Positions 1 to 12,470 are shown, counted from the first letter of the stretch. The stretch: DNA of 64,000 nt from Adiantum capillus-veneris (GCA_014529385.2 CM043956.1:90164721-90228720); one strand, 5' to 3'. Program-made: numbers and translations. Notes: generated from the letters alone by a model not told the origin.

Positions 1-695
1 TAAGTACCCTCCTACTCAGCCATGCTCCACATTGGTCTCACACATGTGATTAATGTTACATTTTTATGCCTAGCCTAGTCCATTGGTCACGGACACACAG
101 ATTTGCCGATTTAGGCAGTGTGTCGATACTCACCTTGGTGCAGATCCGCTGATATAGGCAGCACATTGATAAACTTCAGATTTATGATTTTTAAATAATT
201 TCCAATGCAGATTCGTCGATTTAGGCAGCACATCTTATTGATGTAGATTCGCCAATTTAGGCAACACCAATCACAAAATCATGTTGTAGTGGCTAGCCAC
301 CACTATAACTGGTGTGATTTTGTTACCGAGTACAGAAAATAAAAGATATTTTGGATTTGGATTTGGAATTTGATTTGGAATTGGTATATGATGCTTTTCT
401 GTCGCGACAGTATTTATGGAATTGGACTTGAGATTGATGAGAATTCATTATTGAATGATGAGTGTGACCAATGATATCTTGATTCATCAGGGTATGACAC
501 ATACTACTTATTCTAGTGGTATGGGACACTAGAATAGGTAGTATGTGGATGATGGCAGGTATAAGCAATGTTGTCTAATTTTATGGATTTTTCTTTTACT
601 ATTTGATACAAATGTCTAATCGTTGTTTTTGACAAGTATTGTTTGCAGATTTTTATCTTCGCAACTGAGGACAGTTGCTTTCCAACGGAGAGGTA
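1..695 (+). mobile_element. 3' internal region of an LTR retroelement, same family as element E
   Basis: Non-coding sequence that ends just before an LTR. It is homologous, in opposite orientation, to 12042-12830, which is the matching part of full-length element E. Shared landmarks are the short motif array, the CACTAGAATA-type palindromic stretch near 510-545 and the segment around 661-690 just before the LTR. The 5' part of the element lies outside the window, so its coding capacity and TSD cannot be tested here. Confidence 0.75.
97..268 (+). repeat. array of about four degenerate 22-23-bp motifs
   Basis: Four spaced copies of a motif close to AGATTCGCCGATTTAGGCA occur at about 97, 140, 207 and 243, separated by 20-45 bp of unrelated DNA. 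The same motif, reverse-complemented, forms a seven-copy array in element E. The motif is partly palindromic (TGC near one end, GCA at the other). Its function is unknown. Confidence 0.7.
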
Positions 696-1193
696 TGTTA
701 TGGAACTGATATTTTACTATTTTTGCAGCAGCTGACAGGTGGAAAAGGCTGGACCGAACTAGGCCTATGCAAATGGAAATATATATATATTGTACATTTT
801 ATTATTCAAGTGCTCTTTTATGAGCTTTGGCCATTTATGACCGGTCGGCCAGTTTGTACTCACTTTGACCATTCAATAAATCTATAAATCAAATACGTGC
901 AAGAGGGAAATGGGCACTCTTTCACGGGGGGAGATTTCACTCACTGCTCATGTCTATTCTTCTCTCCTCTTCTCTCTTCTCTCTCGTCGTGCCGGTGTAG
1001 CACTACGCCCTAGGAGGTGCGCCTGCACGCTTTCTTTCTCTCTCTCTCTCACACACCCTCTATCTCTATTTTATCGCATACGGTTTGGAGTATGTGCAAA
1101 GATCATGTCCAGGTATACAATTTTGTCGATTTATGGCTTGCAATATGTTGTTTCCTCTATTTGGCAGGGCCACCTCACCCTCCGTTTGTAGCA
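696..1193 (+). repeat. 3' LTR of the truncated E-family element
   Basis: Begins TGTTATGG and ends TGTAGCA, so it has the usual TG...CA ends. It aligns through most of its length with the LTRs of element E at 11573-12041 and 17022-17495, including the CT-rich stretch, the GTGCAAGAGGGAAATG segment and the GCCGGTGTAGCACT-like segment. It is more diverged than the two E LTRs are from each other. Confidence 0.75.
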
Positions 1194-1203
1194 CTTTAGT
1201 AAG

Positions 1204-2778
1204 TTAAGTTTCTTTTTTTATAAAGTCCTTAGCTGAGCTTGAATTGCATTAATCACAAAAAGTTACGAACAACTCCGACATATCCTTTGCTCAGGGAACT
1301 CCATAATAAATACATCACAGGATATGCACCTCCACAAATATTCTTACTTGTTAAGCTTGCAATTTTTATTCTTTATACAAAGGAGATTCCACCAGCATGT
1401 CTCTAGAATAGAATTTGCATCCAGAGGCTCACACTTCGTTTGAAAGAGTAATACATTTCTAGACTGCCATACTTCCCTAAACATTGTAGCTCTTACTATG
1501 CATATGTCAATCAATAGATCCTGATTGTCTATGTGTCTAGAGCCCATAGCAAGGTCACGTCTAAAGGGAGTTTCCACATGTGTGAACACCCACCTGCAAA
1601 AGTGCCCGTGAAGTTTCTGATTTTGGGACATCCCAAGAATAGGTGCATGAGGGTTTCATTCGAGTGTTTGCATCTGACACAAGGAGCTTCGGAAAGCCCT
1701 CTTGCTTTTGCCTTATCTTTGGTTGGCATGAATCCAAAAAGAACCTTAAAAAGGAGGACTTTGTCATTCTCTTTGCATTTGGCTTTCCATGTGTTTCCAA
1801 CTACTTGAGACCATTTGCTTGCAAGTCCACTTTTAGACTAGATCTTGTTGAGGTTTGCGATCCAAGCCTCTGAAGAGCAAAGATTTTCTTGAATCTATAT
1901 AGTTTTGGGCAAGAAAAACAGTCTTTCTCCAAGCCACTTCCAAGCTTTCCAATCCATTGGTCTGGAGCAAGAAGAAAGGGTTATGTGTGAGATTTTTCCA
2001 AGAAATCTTCTGATGAGGATTTCCTCTTGGAGTGAGAGATTGTAACATAGCTTAAGATGCTGCAAGGATTGCCAATCCCCTTTTTGATAGTCCCAAAAGC
2101 AATCCAAGGTGACAAATCCCTTATATTTAAGATTCCTGCCAATTTCTATCCAATGGTTATTAAGGCCCAAGTCTTCCACAATAGGGCCCAAAGGAGACTA
2201 GTCTCTAGCCGTACCCTTCCAGTACCTGGTCTTTTCCTTCCACATGAGCGCATCAATGGCTTTACAGCATTTATCAATAAATTTCACAGTAAAACCCCTT
2301 AATTGAGACCTTACACCGCTGGGGGGAGAAGCCTATTGTGTATGCTGAGGTCGGACCATGAGCCACCTTTAGACCTCATGCAGGCTTCCATACCATTTCG
2401 CTTGCCATACAGACCCATCTCTCCACAAACTCGTCAGGGTGCAAAAAGCACATATAGCCAGATAATGAGTGACAAGGTCAAGGATGCCCAGTCCACCTTA
2501 GGCTTTTGGTTTAGCAATAGCCTCCCATTTCCCCCATTGCCACAGTCTTCCCATAGTCAATTTATTTCTCCAAAAAATTCCTTGATTGTGTTCAAAAAGG
2601 GGTTCCGATTTTTTTGACATAATTGTAAGAATGGTGACGTAAAGGTTATATACAGGATGAAGAAGGTATTAATTATCTAAGTTCTCCAGTGGAAAGGAGT
2701 CCATAAGAACTCCCAACGCTTCATTTTCTTTTTGATTTTATCTTGAACCTAGCCAAATGCTATCTTGTGATCATCTTG
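1204..2778 (-). pseudogene. LINE (L1-type) ORF2 C-terminal remnant
   Basis: On the minus strand several broken frames together resemble the end of a plant LINE ORF2. From 5' to 3' these are a segment with W..WE...KPKA.GGLGILDL (about 2450-2560), typical of the region after the RT thumb; a stretch GPIVEDLGLNNHW (about 2155-2191); a zinc-binding C..C(8)H....C segment (about 1640-1700) like the RT-associated zinc-binding domain; and a final W..RN..LF..K..P segment (1344-1500). The frame is interrupted by frameshifts and stops. An A-rich string on the minus strand near 1205-1220 could be the tail. The LINE is split by the copia element at 2779-5194. The family call rests on motif order, not on alignment. 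Confidence 0.65.
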
Positions 2779-3008
2779 TGTTACCATATACGTGTGGTAG
2801 TGATGTGTGTGAACACACTAAGGACTGCTGGGGCATTTTTGCCCTCACTAGGAGGTTTTTTCCCTCGTGCATTGTATATACGTCCATCAATCTAGGGCTA
2901 ACTTATCTTTTCCATTGCACACTAAGTAATACACTCTTTGTTGTGTACCTTGAGCTTCCTTCGTCTTCTCCAAGCTGTGTGTGTTTTCTTGCAACCCTAT
3001 TTCCAACA
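2779..3008 (+). repeat. 5' LTR of the deleted copia element
   Basis: Starts TGTTACCATATACGTG and ends TTTCCAACA. It is followed by ATTAGTATCACAGCG, a mutated version of the PBS seen in element B (ATTGGTATCACAAC on its sense strand). Confidence 0.9.
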
Positions 3009-3351
3009 ATTAGTATCACAGCGAGTAGCATCATCTGGAGCTTCGTCTCCAGCATCACCAACACATGCCTGCTCACTTTCTTAGATTTCATTGAGCTTTG
3101 GTGAGCGTCAGCAAGTCGAAAACTACTTCAGGCTCAAATTTTCCATTCGGGCTCATTCTGGCCTACGTTTCCACTATAGGTAAAACTGCACAAGCAATTT
3201 TGTCATTTTTTGCAAAATTTGTGTCAATATCATCTTTTGCATAACATGTCCCTTATAGTATTCTATAGATTTTCCTTTATAGCACGTGTTAGTCTCGCTT
3301 GGTTTCTCCTCTTTTTGGGAAATTTTCACATCAGGTGCAGACATTTGCCAT

Positions 3352-4250
3352 AGCTGACAACAACACAAATGTGTTCAAAATGTTTGCTGTTGAGGATAAA
3401 TTGGGGATGGGGACAATTACCCAATATGGGCTTACATGATGCAACATGTTCTTGTGTCAAAGGGAATTTGGAATGTTGTGCAGGGACTTGATGTACGTCC
3501 TGGTTCTAAGGATGCAGATGATGTTGAGGATGTTGCAAGTTTTGGTGGCATGGTTGCTGTTGCCAGAGTTGTTTTACCTACGATTGAGCAAGCTCATTGG
3601 GATAATAGAGATGCACAAGCTCATATGTTGATTGTGTTATCCATGAAGCACACCTATTACTCCTCACATTTGTTCAGCTAAATCTGCAAAACTGGCTTGG
3701 AATATTATGGCTTGTCTTTATGCAAGTCGCATAATGAGGCTAAACTTGCATTCCTGCACAAAGAGATAGAGTCAAGGATTATGCATGAGGAAGATAAAAT
3801 GGACACTTTATTTTCTAGATCAAGGATATTAATGAGAAACTTATTTCTACAGGTGAAGTCATTTCTGACAGTTCCCTTTTGCAAACTGTCCTTGTTGCTT
3901 TGCCGCAGATTCTTATGAGACATTTGCTAGTACTTGGAGACTTATGACCCAAGGAAATTCAGAAGCTGTCAAGTTTGATACATTATGCACATTGTTGTTG
4001 CAAGAGTCACTCTCAAGAAAAAACAGGGTTAAATAGCGTGTAGTTGAACAGGCTTTTATTTCCGCTCAGAGGAAAAGTGGTAACATCGATGTAGCCACTT
4101 CTCATGGTTCTTCGTCGAGTGGAAAATCACATGTTTCCAATGCTTTTGTTAACAACGTCTTGTTTGGGAATTTTGGTGAAAACAAAAAAAAAAAAGAAGA
4201 TGTGTTGCCATTATTGTAAAGATAATTATTACTTGATCAAGCACTATCCA
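3352..4250 (+). pseudogene. copia gag, decayed
   Basis: Translated in pieces, this matches gag of element B: ADNNTNVFKMF at the N terminus (the ATG is lost, reading TAG), ISKGIWNVVQGLDVRPGS-like text at 3440-3510, the central helices around 3715-3860, and a CHYCK...H.I zinc-knuckle remnant near 4200-4245. It has several frameshifts, stops and a degraded knuckle. It would have encoded the nucleocapsid precursor. This copy is certainly non-functional. Confidence 0.8.
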
Positions 4251-4386
4251 TAATTGAAGGCAAAAGAGGCTAAGAAGAAAGAGGCTGGTTCCACCACAAG
4301 TGCAGCAATTGTAGAGTCTTCTATGAAAGGAGATTGTGATGCTGATGTTAGTGCAAAGTGCACTTATGATCCTTCTGTCCATGATG

Positions 4387-4887
4387 CATGTATGTCAATT
4401 ATTGCAGATGCTTATGTGTGGTACTTTGACAATGGTGCTACAAAGCACATTACCTCTCATCGTGACTTGTTTATCTTTCTCGAGGATGTCCTCAGTTCAT
4501 GCATATCATGGTTGAGCAAGAGTAATCCACTATGGCCACTTCTAATTGTGAGGCTGAGTACAAGACAATCTTCACAGCTACGGTCAAGTGTGTACGGCTC
4601 ATACACCTTATGGCTATTTGGGTGTTGAACAGGACACTCCCAACATCATCTACACTGACATTCAGAGTGCATTAACAGTTGCAAGGAACCCAGTTTTTCA
4701 TTCTCAGACAAAGCACATTGAGGTGCATTATCACTATGTTAGGGAGAGACTCTCAGCAGCAGGAGAGACCAGCTTGGCTTATGTGCCAACACAAGATAAT
4801 CTCGTCGATCTTTTCACTAAGGAATTGTCTCGAGAGAAGCTCATAGCTTTTCGCAAAGCTTTGGGCTTAGTCCCCTTTGTGGACTGA
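4387..4887 (+). pseudogene. fused protease/RNase H remnant of copia pol
   Basis: The first part encodes VWYFDNGATKHITSH, the copia protease active-site region. The catalytic D-S-G is changed to D-N-G (AGT to AAT). Near 4490 the text jumps straight to SSCISWLSK, the RNase H region of element B, and runs through the conserved ARNPVFH..TKHIEVH and AYVPTQDNL.D.FTK segments to the normal pol end LGLVPFVD. The junction marks the deletion of integrase and RT. A frameshift lies near 4590. Confidence 0.85.
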
Positions 4888-4964
4888 TCATGTCCTCAGG
4901 GCATGGCACTTACCTATACTCTATGTGCCAGCTCTTGTTCATCGCATCACTCCCAAGGGAGATT

Positions 4965-5194
4965 TGTTACAATGTATGTGTGGTAGTGATGTGTGTGAAC
5001 ACATTTAGGACCATTGGGACATTTTTCCCCTCACTAGGAGTTTTTTTCCCCCGTGCATTGTATATACGCCAATCACTCTAGGGCTAACTTATCTTTTCCA
5101 TTGCACACTAAGTAATACATTTTTTGTTGTGTGCCTTAAGCTTCCTTTGTCTTCTCCAAGCTGTGTGTGTTTCCTTGCAACCCTATTTCCAACA
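4965..5194 (+). repeat. 3' LTR of the deleted copia element
   Basis: 230 bp, starting TGTTACAATGTATGTG and ending TTTCCAACA. It is preceded by the purine-rich string AAGGGAGATT, a plausible polypurine tract, and followed by the TSD copy TCTTG. Confidence 0.9.
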
Positions 5195-5506
5195 TCTTGC
5201 GTGTAGTTCCTTCCCCAATGGGAAACCCTAAGTGCTGGAAGATGTTGAGTTTGAAAGCCCTAGCTATTTCCCTATACACAAGGAGTGATTGAGTGGGAGG
5301 GGATACATGTCAAACCTAAAGATCGACAACAATTTAAGTAAAAGAAAGAGGTTGTATAGTACACATCACTGGCTTAGTGGTGGCAAGCATGGTCTGTTTG
5401 GGGTGAGGGGTCAGACAATTGTGTCCCTTTTTCTTGCGCCATCCCCTAGTCGGTGGACTTCCTTTTTGGAGCTTAAGAGAGGTTGTAGCTCCCGTCTCGT
5501 CCTTGG
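5195..5506 (-). pseudogene. probable continuation of the LINE remnant (5' side)
   Basis: On the minus strand, 5197-5235 reads LGFPIGEGTT. In plant LINEs this kind of segment (LG.P...G) comes a few dozen residues before the conserved W....LS..GR region, which is what begins on the other side of the copia insertion near 2770. This supports one LINE interrupted by the copia. The stretch 5240-5500 is not clearly coding and I do not recognise it. Confidence 0.4.
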
Positions 5507-5817
<311 letters not shown>

Positions 5818-5889
5818 ACCTCCCACTTAAAGTCCAATGTGGCACTTTAAGTAACTGTAAATCTATGAACATAAATGTACAAAGATTTA

Positions 5890-8830
5890 AATGGCTGCCA
5901 TCTATCCAATGCCCAATAACTCACGACAATGCACAAAGCCCTCTCCTGGAAGTCCCTTTGTGAGTAGATTAGCAGGATTGTCCTTGGTGTGGATCTTCAA
6001 CATTTGTATCTGCTTGTCTTCAAGTACTTCCCTAATGAAGTGATATTTCACATCATATGCTTAGTCTTCAAATGGAACACAGGATTTTTTGCCAATTGTA
6101 TAGCACTTTGACTATCACAATATAAATCTGGCATATCTACTTTGATTCCCAAGTCTGCTACCAATCTACCAAGCCAAATAGCTTCTTTGCATGCCTCATT
6201 TGCTGCAATATACTCAGCTTCTGTAGTAGACTACGTAATACAATGTTGTAATTGAGATTGCCATGATATGGCACCTCCAGCCAATGTAAAGACACAGCCT
6301 AATGTAGATCTCCTCTTATCCAAGTCTCCTGCATAATCTGAGTCAGTGTATCCTTTGACACTCAAATTCTTCCTTAGACACAGGACAATCTTGTTTGCTA
6401 AGTTTCACATATGGTGGCAATGGAACACTCAATGCCTTTCCCTTCTCCATATTGAAACGTTGCAAAACCTTGTCAATATACTTTGTTTGAGATAACCAAA
6501 TCAACTTCTTTGATCTGTCTCTCTCAATGCACATCCCAAGTATATGACTTGTCTCACCCATGTCTTTCATGGGAAACGATTTTTCTATCTTTGACTTCAA
6601 AGCTGAAATTTCTTCCTAGTGTTTGCCATCAATCAACATGTCATCCACATACAAAATAAGGATCAGCCAACTGCCATCCTTAGCCTTCTTTGTATATAGA
6701 CAGTGATCGAACTCACTACGTTTGTAGCCTTGAGAAAGCATAAACTTGTGGAGCTTATGGTACCATGCCCTCGGTGATTGTTTTAAGCCATAAAGACTCT
6801 TTAACAACTGGCATACCAAATCTTCCTTTCCTTTCCCAACAAACCCTTCTGGCTGCTGCATGTAAATTTCCACATCTAAATCACCATGCAAGAACGATGT
6901 CTTGACATCCATTTGGTGCAACACCAAATCCAATATGGCAACCAATGCAAGAAAGCATCTCAATGTAGTCATCTTGACCACTGGAGAGAAGACTTCATCA
7001 AAGTCAATGCCTTGTTCTTGCTTAAAGCCCTTGGCAACAAGCCTTGCTTTGTACTTTGGCTGACTATCATGAGCGGTGATCTTATCCCTGTAAACACATT
7101 TACAAGGTAGAGCCTTTTTGCCCTCTAGTAATTTAACTAGCTTCCATGTTTGGTTTTTATGTAGAGTTGTCATCTCTGACTGCATGGCTAACAGCCATTT
7201 CTTCCTTGTAACAAGATGGTTTGCCGCAATCTATGAGCATGACATAATTTAGAGATGGCACATAACGATTAGGTGGTTTGGAGATACGCTCAGAACGTCT
7301 CACCACAACTGATTCTACCTCTCTAGCCACTATAGGCTGTTCCTGAGCCTGACCATGCTGTCTTGATGTGCTAGCACTAGGTCCATCTTCCTTGAAGACA
7401 ACTCTTCTGATCTCCTCTATCTTCTCTGGCTTAGCATGAAACTTGGCTTCATTGAAGTGCACATCATTGCTACGAATAACTTTTCTGGACTCAGGATCCC
7501 AAAGCCTGTAACCCATCTCGCCCGATTCTCCATAGCCAAGAAATATACACTTCTTGCTCTTTGGTTCTAACTTATTCCTGAACTCCTTAGGAATATGGCT
7601 AAAAGCTTCACAACCAAAGACTCTGAGATTCTTATATGAAGGAGTCTTTCCTATCCATACCATCTTGGCCACTGCTTCCCTCTGCAGAACTCTACTAGGA
7701 GATCTGTTGATCAAATGGACTGCTATAGCCACTGGTTCCGTCCAAAATCCATCAGGCAACTCAGCATTTGACAACATGCTTCTGAACTTCTCTTATATGG
7801 TTCTATTCATACGTTCTGCAACCCCATTTTGTGAAGGATTATATGGTGCAGTAAGTTCCCGCTTAATCTCTTTTGCTTCACAAAAGTCTTGAAAATCTTT
7901 GGAAACGTACTCTCCACCATTGTCAGTTCTCAAGCACTTCAGCTTCTGACCACTCTGATTCTCCACAAGCCGCAAGAATGTCTTACAGACCTTGAGCACC
8001 TCATCCTTGTGCTTCAAGAAGTAAACCCATACTTTGCGAGAATAGTCATCTATGAATGTACAAAAGTACGTTGCTCCCCCTAGTGACAAACTAGGCATTG
8101 GTCCGCATAGATCATTGTGCACAAGAGCTAACCGTTCGTCCCTACAATTCCTCTTTGATCTGTGCGGTTCCTGTGTTTGCTTACCATAAACAAAATGCTC
8201 ACAAAACTCGAAATCTTGAAATGAAAAGCTAGGAAAATAACCATAATGAGAAAGTATTTCCATTCCTCTTTTTGACATATGTCCCAGTCTACGATGCCAC
8301 AGTGACACACTTGGCTGGTCAATCACATTAATTACATGGTTTTTAACCTCTGAAACATGTAAAGTGTACAGAGTTCCTGACTTTATGCCATGTGCTACAA
8401 TCATCGAACCTTTGGAGATCTTTTAGCGCTGTTCCCAAAAACTGTCACATAACCCGCATCATCCCAACTTCCCTGTACTGATCAAGCTCATTCGGATTGC
8501 TGGAACATGTCTGGCATTCTTGAGCCATAAGGAAGAGCCATTCTGAAACTTCAACTGCACATCTCCCACTCCAAGTATGTCCCAAACCTGCTCATTTCCA
8601 AGTCTGACATAACCTTTAGTAGCCACATATGATTTAAATCACTCTTTGTGCGGAGAAACATGAAAAGATGCCCCTGAGTCGATAATCCAATCACTCATAG
8701 CATGTCCATCCTCTACAGTCAAGAAAACAGAATCAAGATTTCTTGTGAGGAAGATGTCACCAGCTGCTATACCAGAATCACTATCTAAACCAGATCCTGT
8801 GACATTCACCTCTTCAATCTTCACTGAACT
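5890..8830 (-). pseudogene. copia pol of element D (PR-IN-RT-RH)
   Basis: Minus-strand fragments give, in order, protease with intact DWIIDSGASFHVS (about 8650-8700); integrase (7793-8404) with H..LGHM, D (HNDLCGP), D (RTDNGGEY) and E (NGVAERMN); the integrase C-terminal part with FGCEAF and FLGYGE (7157-7777); RT (6616-7185) with the tract up to YVDDMLI; and RT/RNase H remnants (5890-6600) ending in SDYAGD, TTEAEYIAA and YCDSQSAIQLA-like text. The zinc-binding motif of integrase reads CEHFVYGK where CEHC is expected. About 240 bp between RT and RNase H are deleted near 6355, with a frameshift. Stops and frameshifts separate the other pieces. Non-functional. Confidence 0.88.
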
Positions 8831-8846
8831 CTTCTTTTCATCTTGC

Positions 8847-9636
8847 TCAAAACTCTTTGTTTTTTCCTTTCTCTTGTTTCCACTTCGTACAGTCTCTCTT
8901 CATGCGACCCTTCTTGCCACAATGGTAGCATTCTATGTAATCCTTTGACTTCAAGTCACGAGACTTACTTCGGTTTTGTGCCTTCTTACCCTTATTCTCT
9001 TTAGACTGTTGTCTCCCTCGAATGACCAAAGCACTATTGCCTTTGCCTTTGTCAATGTTCTTCTTGTTCACTTCCTCTGTGAGCAAGCTGCCTTCTACAT
9101 TGGCACTTGTAAGACCTTCTGGCGCGACAGAATTACTTAACGTTGTGCGAAAAGTATCCCAATTGTCTAGCAAAGTGATTAAGAGAAACATAGCCTTCAC
9201 TGAATCTGGAAAGACTATCTCCTTTGTTGTTAACTAGCTGAAAATTGTGTGAAATTCATTGAGATGATTTGACATGGCTGTCCCTTCCTTCATCTTCAAA
9301 TCCACCAATTTCTTGAGCCAGTAAATCTGAGAAGCAGCACTTTGTTTCTCGTACATACCACATAGATTTTGCCATACGCCATACGTTGTAGTCTCTTCTG
9401 CTACGTTGAAGTAAACATTTTCTGCCAGTGTCAGCATGATTGTGGAACAAGCTAACTCGTCAAGCTCTTCCCACTCATCTTCACCCATACCTTCTGGTTT
9501 CTCCCCTTTGAGCTTCAGTGGCTTCACTTGTTTTTTTATGCACCAAAACCTCCCAAATCTGCTTCTTCCAGAATGGAAAGTTTGTGCCATTCAGCTTCTT
9601 TATGTTGTAAAGAGTCTCACTTTGATAAGATGCCAT
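8847..9636 (-). pseudogene. copia gag of element D
   Basis: Starts at a minus-strand ATG at 9636 (MASYQSETLYNIKKLNG), typical of plant copia gag. A homopolymer frameshift occurs near 9535 and a stop near 9235, where the relative in element C has glutamine (CAG to TAG). The remaining part includes LKGEKPEGM..DEWEELDELA, WLKKLVDLKMKEG and the zinc knuckle CYHCGKKGRMKRDC (CX2CX4HX4C, with H changed to R at the histidine position). Gag would form the particle and bind RNA. Confidence 0.85.
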
Positions 9637-10673
9637 ATCTGCCAAACTATTTACTTCTGGGAAAAATCCGACAGAGTTTCCCCTGTAAACTGGCCTCTGT
9701 ACACAATAAACAAGCTGTAAATAACAAGTTGAACACCTCTCCTCAAGAACTGTCAGTATTTTGAAAATTTTTGACAGAGTCTCCCTTGTAAACTGAGCTC
9801 TGGAAACCAAAAGATAGCTAAAAAAAAACCATAAATAGCTGACTTGTGACAAATCTAAAAATCTCTGTAATATGCTATCCTATAAGCTTACACTGTCTCC
9901 TATATGGGCGATCACAGAACCTGTATCTGTCTCAAAACTGAACCCTTAACAACGCCTCAACGGCCTGACGCATAAGATGCAATCCAATGTCTACACAAAG
10001 TCATACATCCTATGGGATAAAAGTCGCCGAAGAGGGAACTCCAGCAACCTAATCCACCTCACACTGGGTAACCCAGCCCCCAGTGCTTGGCTTCAAAAAA
10101 CCTCACACACGACCCTCACTGATGGCTAAGGAAACTGCCCAGAACTAGCATACATCCTACAATAGACCAATCACTGTCCTATGATCGCTGCGGCGGTTTG
10201 TCTGCTAGTGTGACTCACAACTAGCACACCCACAATCACAGTACATCAATCTGCAATACATGGCAGTGGTGTCAAGCCGTTGTATGTCCAGACCTCCCCT
10301 AGACCCTGGCAAACACAAGAAGTAGCAATGCAGACTGCAATATATATATCTGATGATATATATGTGTACCTGGTCTATAGATGATGCTTTGAAGACGAAT
10401 GAGTGATGTATGTCGATACCGATATCGATGCCGACCACCTTTTGCTTGCCAATCTACACAAGACGGGTTTCTTTGCGGCTGAAATCTATCTTCTGATGTA
10501 GTGCTCATAACAAAATTCTGAGGGCATAAACGGCTTCGAAAGGGGGGTAAAACCCTAGGTCACCTTATGGAAATGTCCCCCGGAACACCGAGTGTGAATT
10601 TCCAAGCTCCGAATCTAGAATCTACCTGAAAAGTACGCGTGTGCGTGATTACGCAAAAAACACACTTCACCTC
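9637..10673 (-). other. 5' leader of copia element D
   Basis: About 1 kb between the PBS and the gag ATG with no coding signal. Short segments containing TTTCCCCTGTAAACTG recur at about 9670 and 9780, and are shared with the leader of element C near 33925 and 34015. They look like a small internal repeat of the leader, possibly structured RNA, but I cannot assign a role. Confidence 0.6.
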
Positions 10674-10685
10674 GCTCTGATACCA
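10674..10685 (-). promoter_or_regulatory. primer-binding site (initiator Met tRNA) of element D
   Basis: On the minus strand this reads TGGTATCAGAGC, complementary to the 3' end of plant initiator-Met tRNA, two bases inside the 5' LTR. Confidence 0.9.
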
Positions 10686-10687
10686 AT

Positions 10688-10900
10688 TGAAGTCGCGGAG
10701 CGGAGCGTAGATCGACTCACACACACACATATACACAGAGAGCTTACACGGTATGCAAAGAATCGTTTGAAGGGTTATCTCCCAAAACCTTATTATCCAC
10801 AAAAGTATAAGTGAGTATATACAAAGAGTTAGTGATAAGTGAGTTAGGCGGGCGGGCGGCCATATCCGTATAACAGGCCACTTGGGCTTTAATCCCAACA
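10688..10900 (-). repeat. 5' LTR of element D
   Basis: 213 bp, TG...CA ends, paired with 5507-5817. The right flank CTTGG completes the TSD. Confidence 0.92.
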
Positions 10901-10905
10901 CTTGG

Positions 10906-11492
10906 GCATGAGTCACCAACTAGTTTCTTTAAGTGCTCCTCTCACGGGCCCTCCATCTGGTGGCAGGCAATGGAGGTGTTTGTGGTAGCAAGGGTTCTTG
11001 CAGATGGGGCATGGCCCCCCATAATGACCTGGTTTTGTTGCGATTGTGGTGGATCTAATGCGGTTCTTCTCTTATTTGTTTGATTTTTTGTTTGTGGCTC
11101 GAGCTCATTGTGCTGCTTGGGCTCTCTAGAGAGACGAATTTGGTTCGCTTCATGGTATTGGCTCCTTTGTGCTGGCTAGCTGATTTGAGGGCTTGATGTC
11201 CGGTGATAGTGGGGATCTTGCCATGGCACCTGCTCTAACAATGGCACTAATAGCCTTCTGGTGATGGAGTTGACGACTCCCCCCATTTGCGGTCTTATGT
11301 TTTCTTTTTTGTCTCCTCGAGTGGCTCGCATATTAGCCGATGTATTGGTCTTAGTTTGATATTGGTAGGTGTGATGCCCTGATGTTTATTGGGCAAGATG
11401 TTCTTTGTGGTTATTTTGGTACTCAGGCAGTCTACCTGCATGAGGAATCTATGTAATTTTATTCTATTGGTGGATGTATTGCTAAAAAAAAG
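10906..11492 (+). mobile_element. possible LINE 3' end (3' UTR with A-tail)
   Basis: Non-coding, T/G-rich sequence ending in ATTGCTAAAAAAAAGG (about 11480-11493), the kind of short A-tail seen at plant LINE 3' ends. No RT motif is left in it. It may be unrelated to the minus-strand LINE at 1204-5506 because the orientation differs. Confidence 0.35.
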
Positions 11493-11572
11493 GTAGAACG
11501 TGTACTTCTGAATTTGAAATAGCATTTCTAGGGAATGATCTTGACGCTAACCAAGATGAAGAAGCTTGTATG

Positions 11573-12041
11573 TGCTACAGGCGGAAGCCTGGCTGCCCTG
11601 CAAAATACTCGAAAATAGCACATAGCGAGACATAAACGACTAAATCTGCATACCTCGAATCACACGACGCCTAATCCACGTTGTACACGAGCAGAGAGAG
11701 AAAGAGAGAGTGATAGAACGAGAGAGCACATGCAAGCGCACCTCCTAGAGCGGAGTGCTACGCTGGCATGGCAAGAGAGAAGAGGAGAGAGGGGAGAAGA
11801 AGTACACAAACACTGGGTGCAATCTCCCCCCGTGCAAGAGTGACCATTTTCCTCTTGCACGTATTTGTTTAATAGATTTCTTGAATGGTCAAATTGGTTA
11901 CAAACTAGCCGGCCGGACATAATTGGCCAAATCTCATAAAGAGCACTTGAATAATCAAATATACACAAAATGTAATATCCTTCTGCATAATCCACTATCT
12001 GCTAATGCTTTTGCCACTTGTCAGCTGCAATATCAATTCTA
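11573..12041 (-). repeat. 3' LTR of element E
   Basis: Pairs with 17022-17495. The few bases at its internal end (TGTTA and neighbours, seen in the other copies) are deleted, so the internal sequence joins directly at ...TTCTA|TCTCCG. Confidence 0.88.
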
Positions 12042-12470
12042 TCTCCGTTGGAAAGCAACTGTCCTCAGTTGCGAAGATAAAAATCTGCATACAATACTTG
12101 TCAAAAAAAATGATTAGAAATTTGTATCAAATAGTAAAAGAAAATCCATAAATTGATGCATTGGTTATTCCTACCGTCATCCACATACTACCTATTCTAG
12201 TGTCCCATACCACTAGAATAAGCAGTATATGTCATACCTTGATGAATCAGGATATCATTGGTCACACTCATCATCAATAGGCAATTCTCATCAATCTCAA
12301 TGTCCATTTAGAAATACTGTCGTGACAAAAAAATATACCAAATCCAATCCAATTTCAATTACACAAGATAGGTCCAAATCCAAATCACTTTCATTATGTA
12401 CCCGGGTAACAAAATCATACCAGTTACAGTGGTGGCCAGCCACTGCAACATGATTTTGTGATTGGTGTTG

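Larger units (their letters stand above)
2779..5194 (+). mobile_element. internally deleted Ty1/copia element (family of B)
   Basis: Two near-identical 230-bp LTRs (2779-3008 and 4965-5194) bound the element. The flanking 5-mers TCTTG (2774-2778 and 5195-5199) are a perfect target-site duplication. The LTRs match those of full-length element B at 38724-43808. The interior keeps gag, the first part of protease and the last part of RNase H. Integrase, RT and most of RNase H, about 3 kb, are missing. It was mobilised or deleted as a short derivative, and the surviving ORFs are broken. Confidence 0.93.

Noticed and set aside
10674-10685. tRNA gene fragments at TGGTATCAGAGC strings
   Set aside because: They are primer-binding sites next to LTRs; no cloverleaf is present. 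No tRNA or rRNA gene was found in the window.
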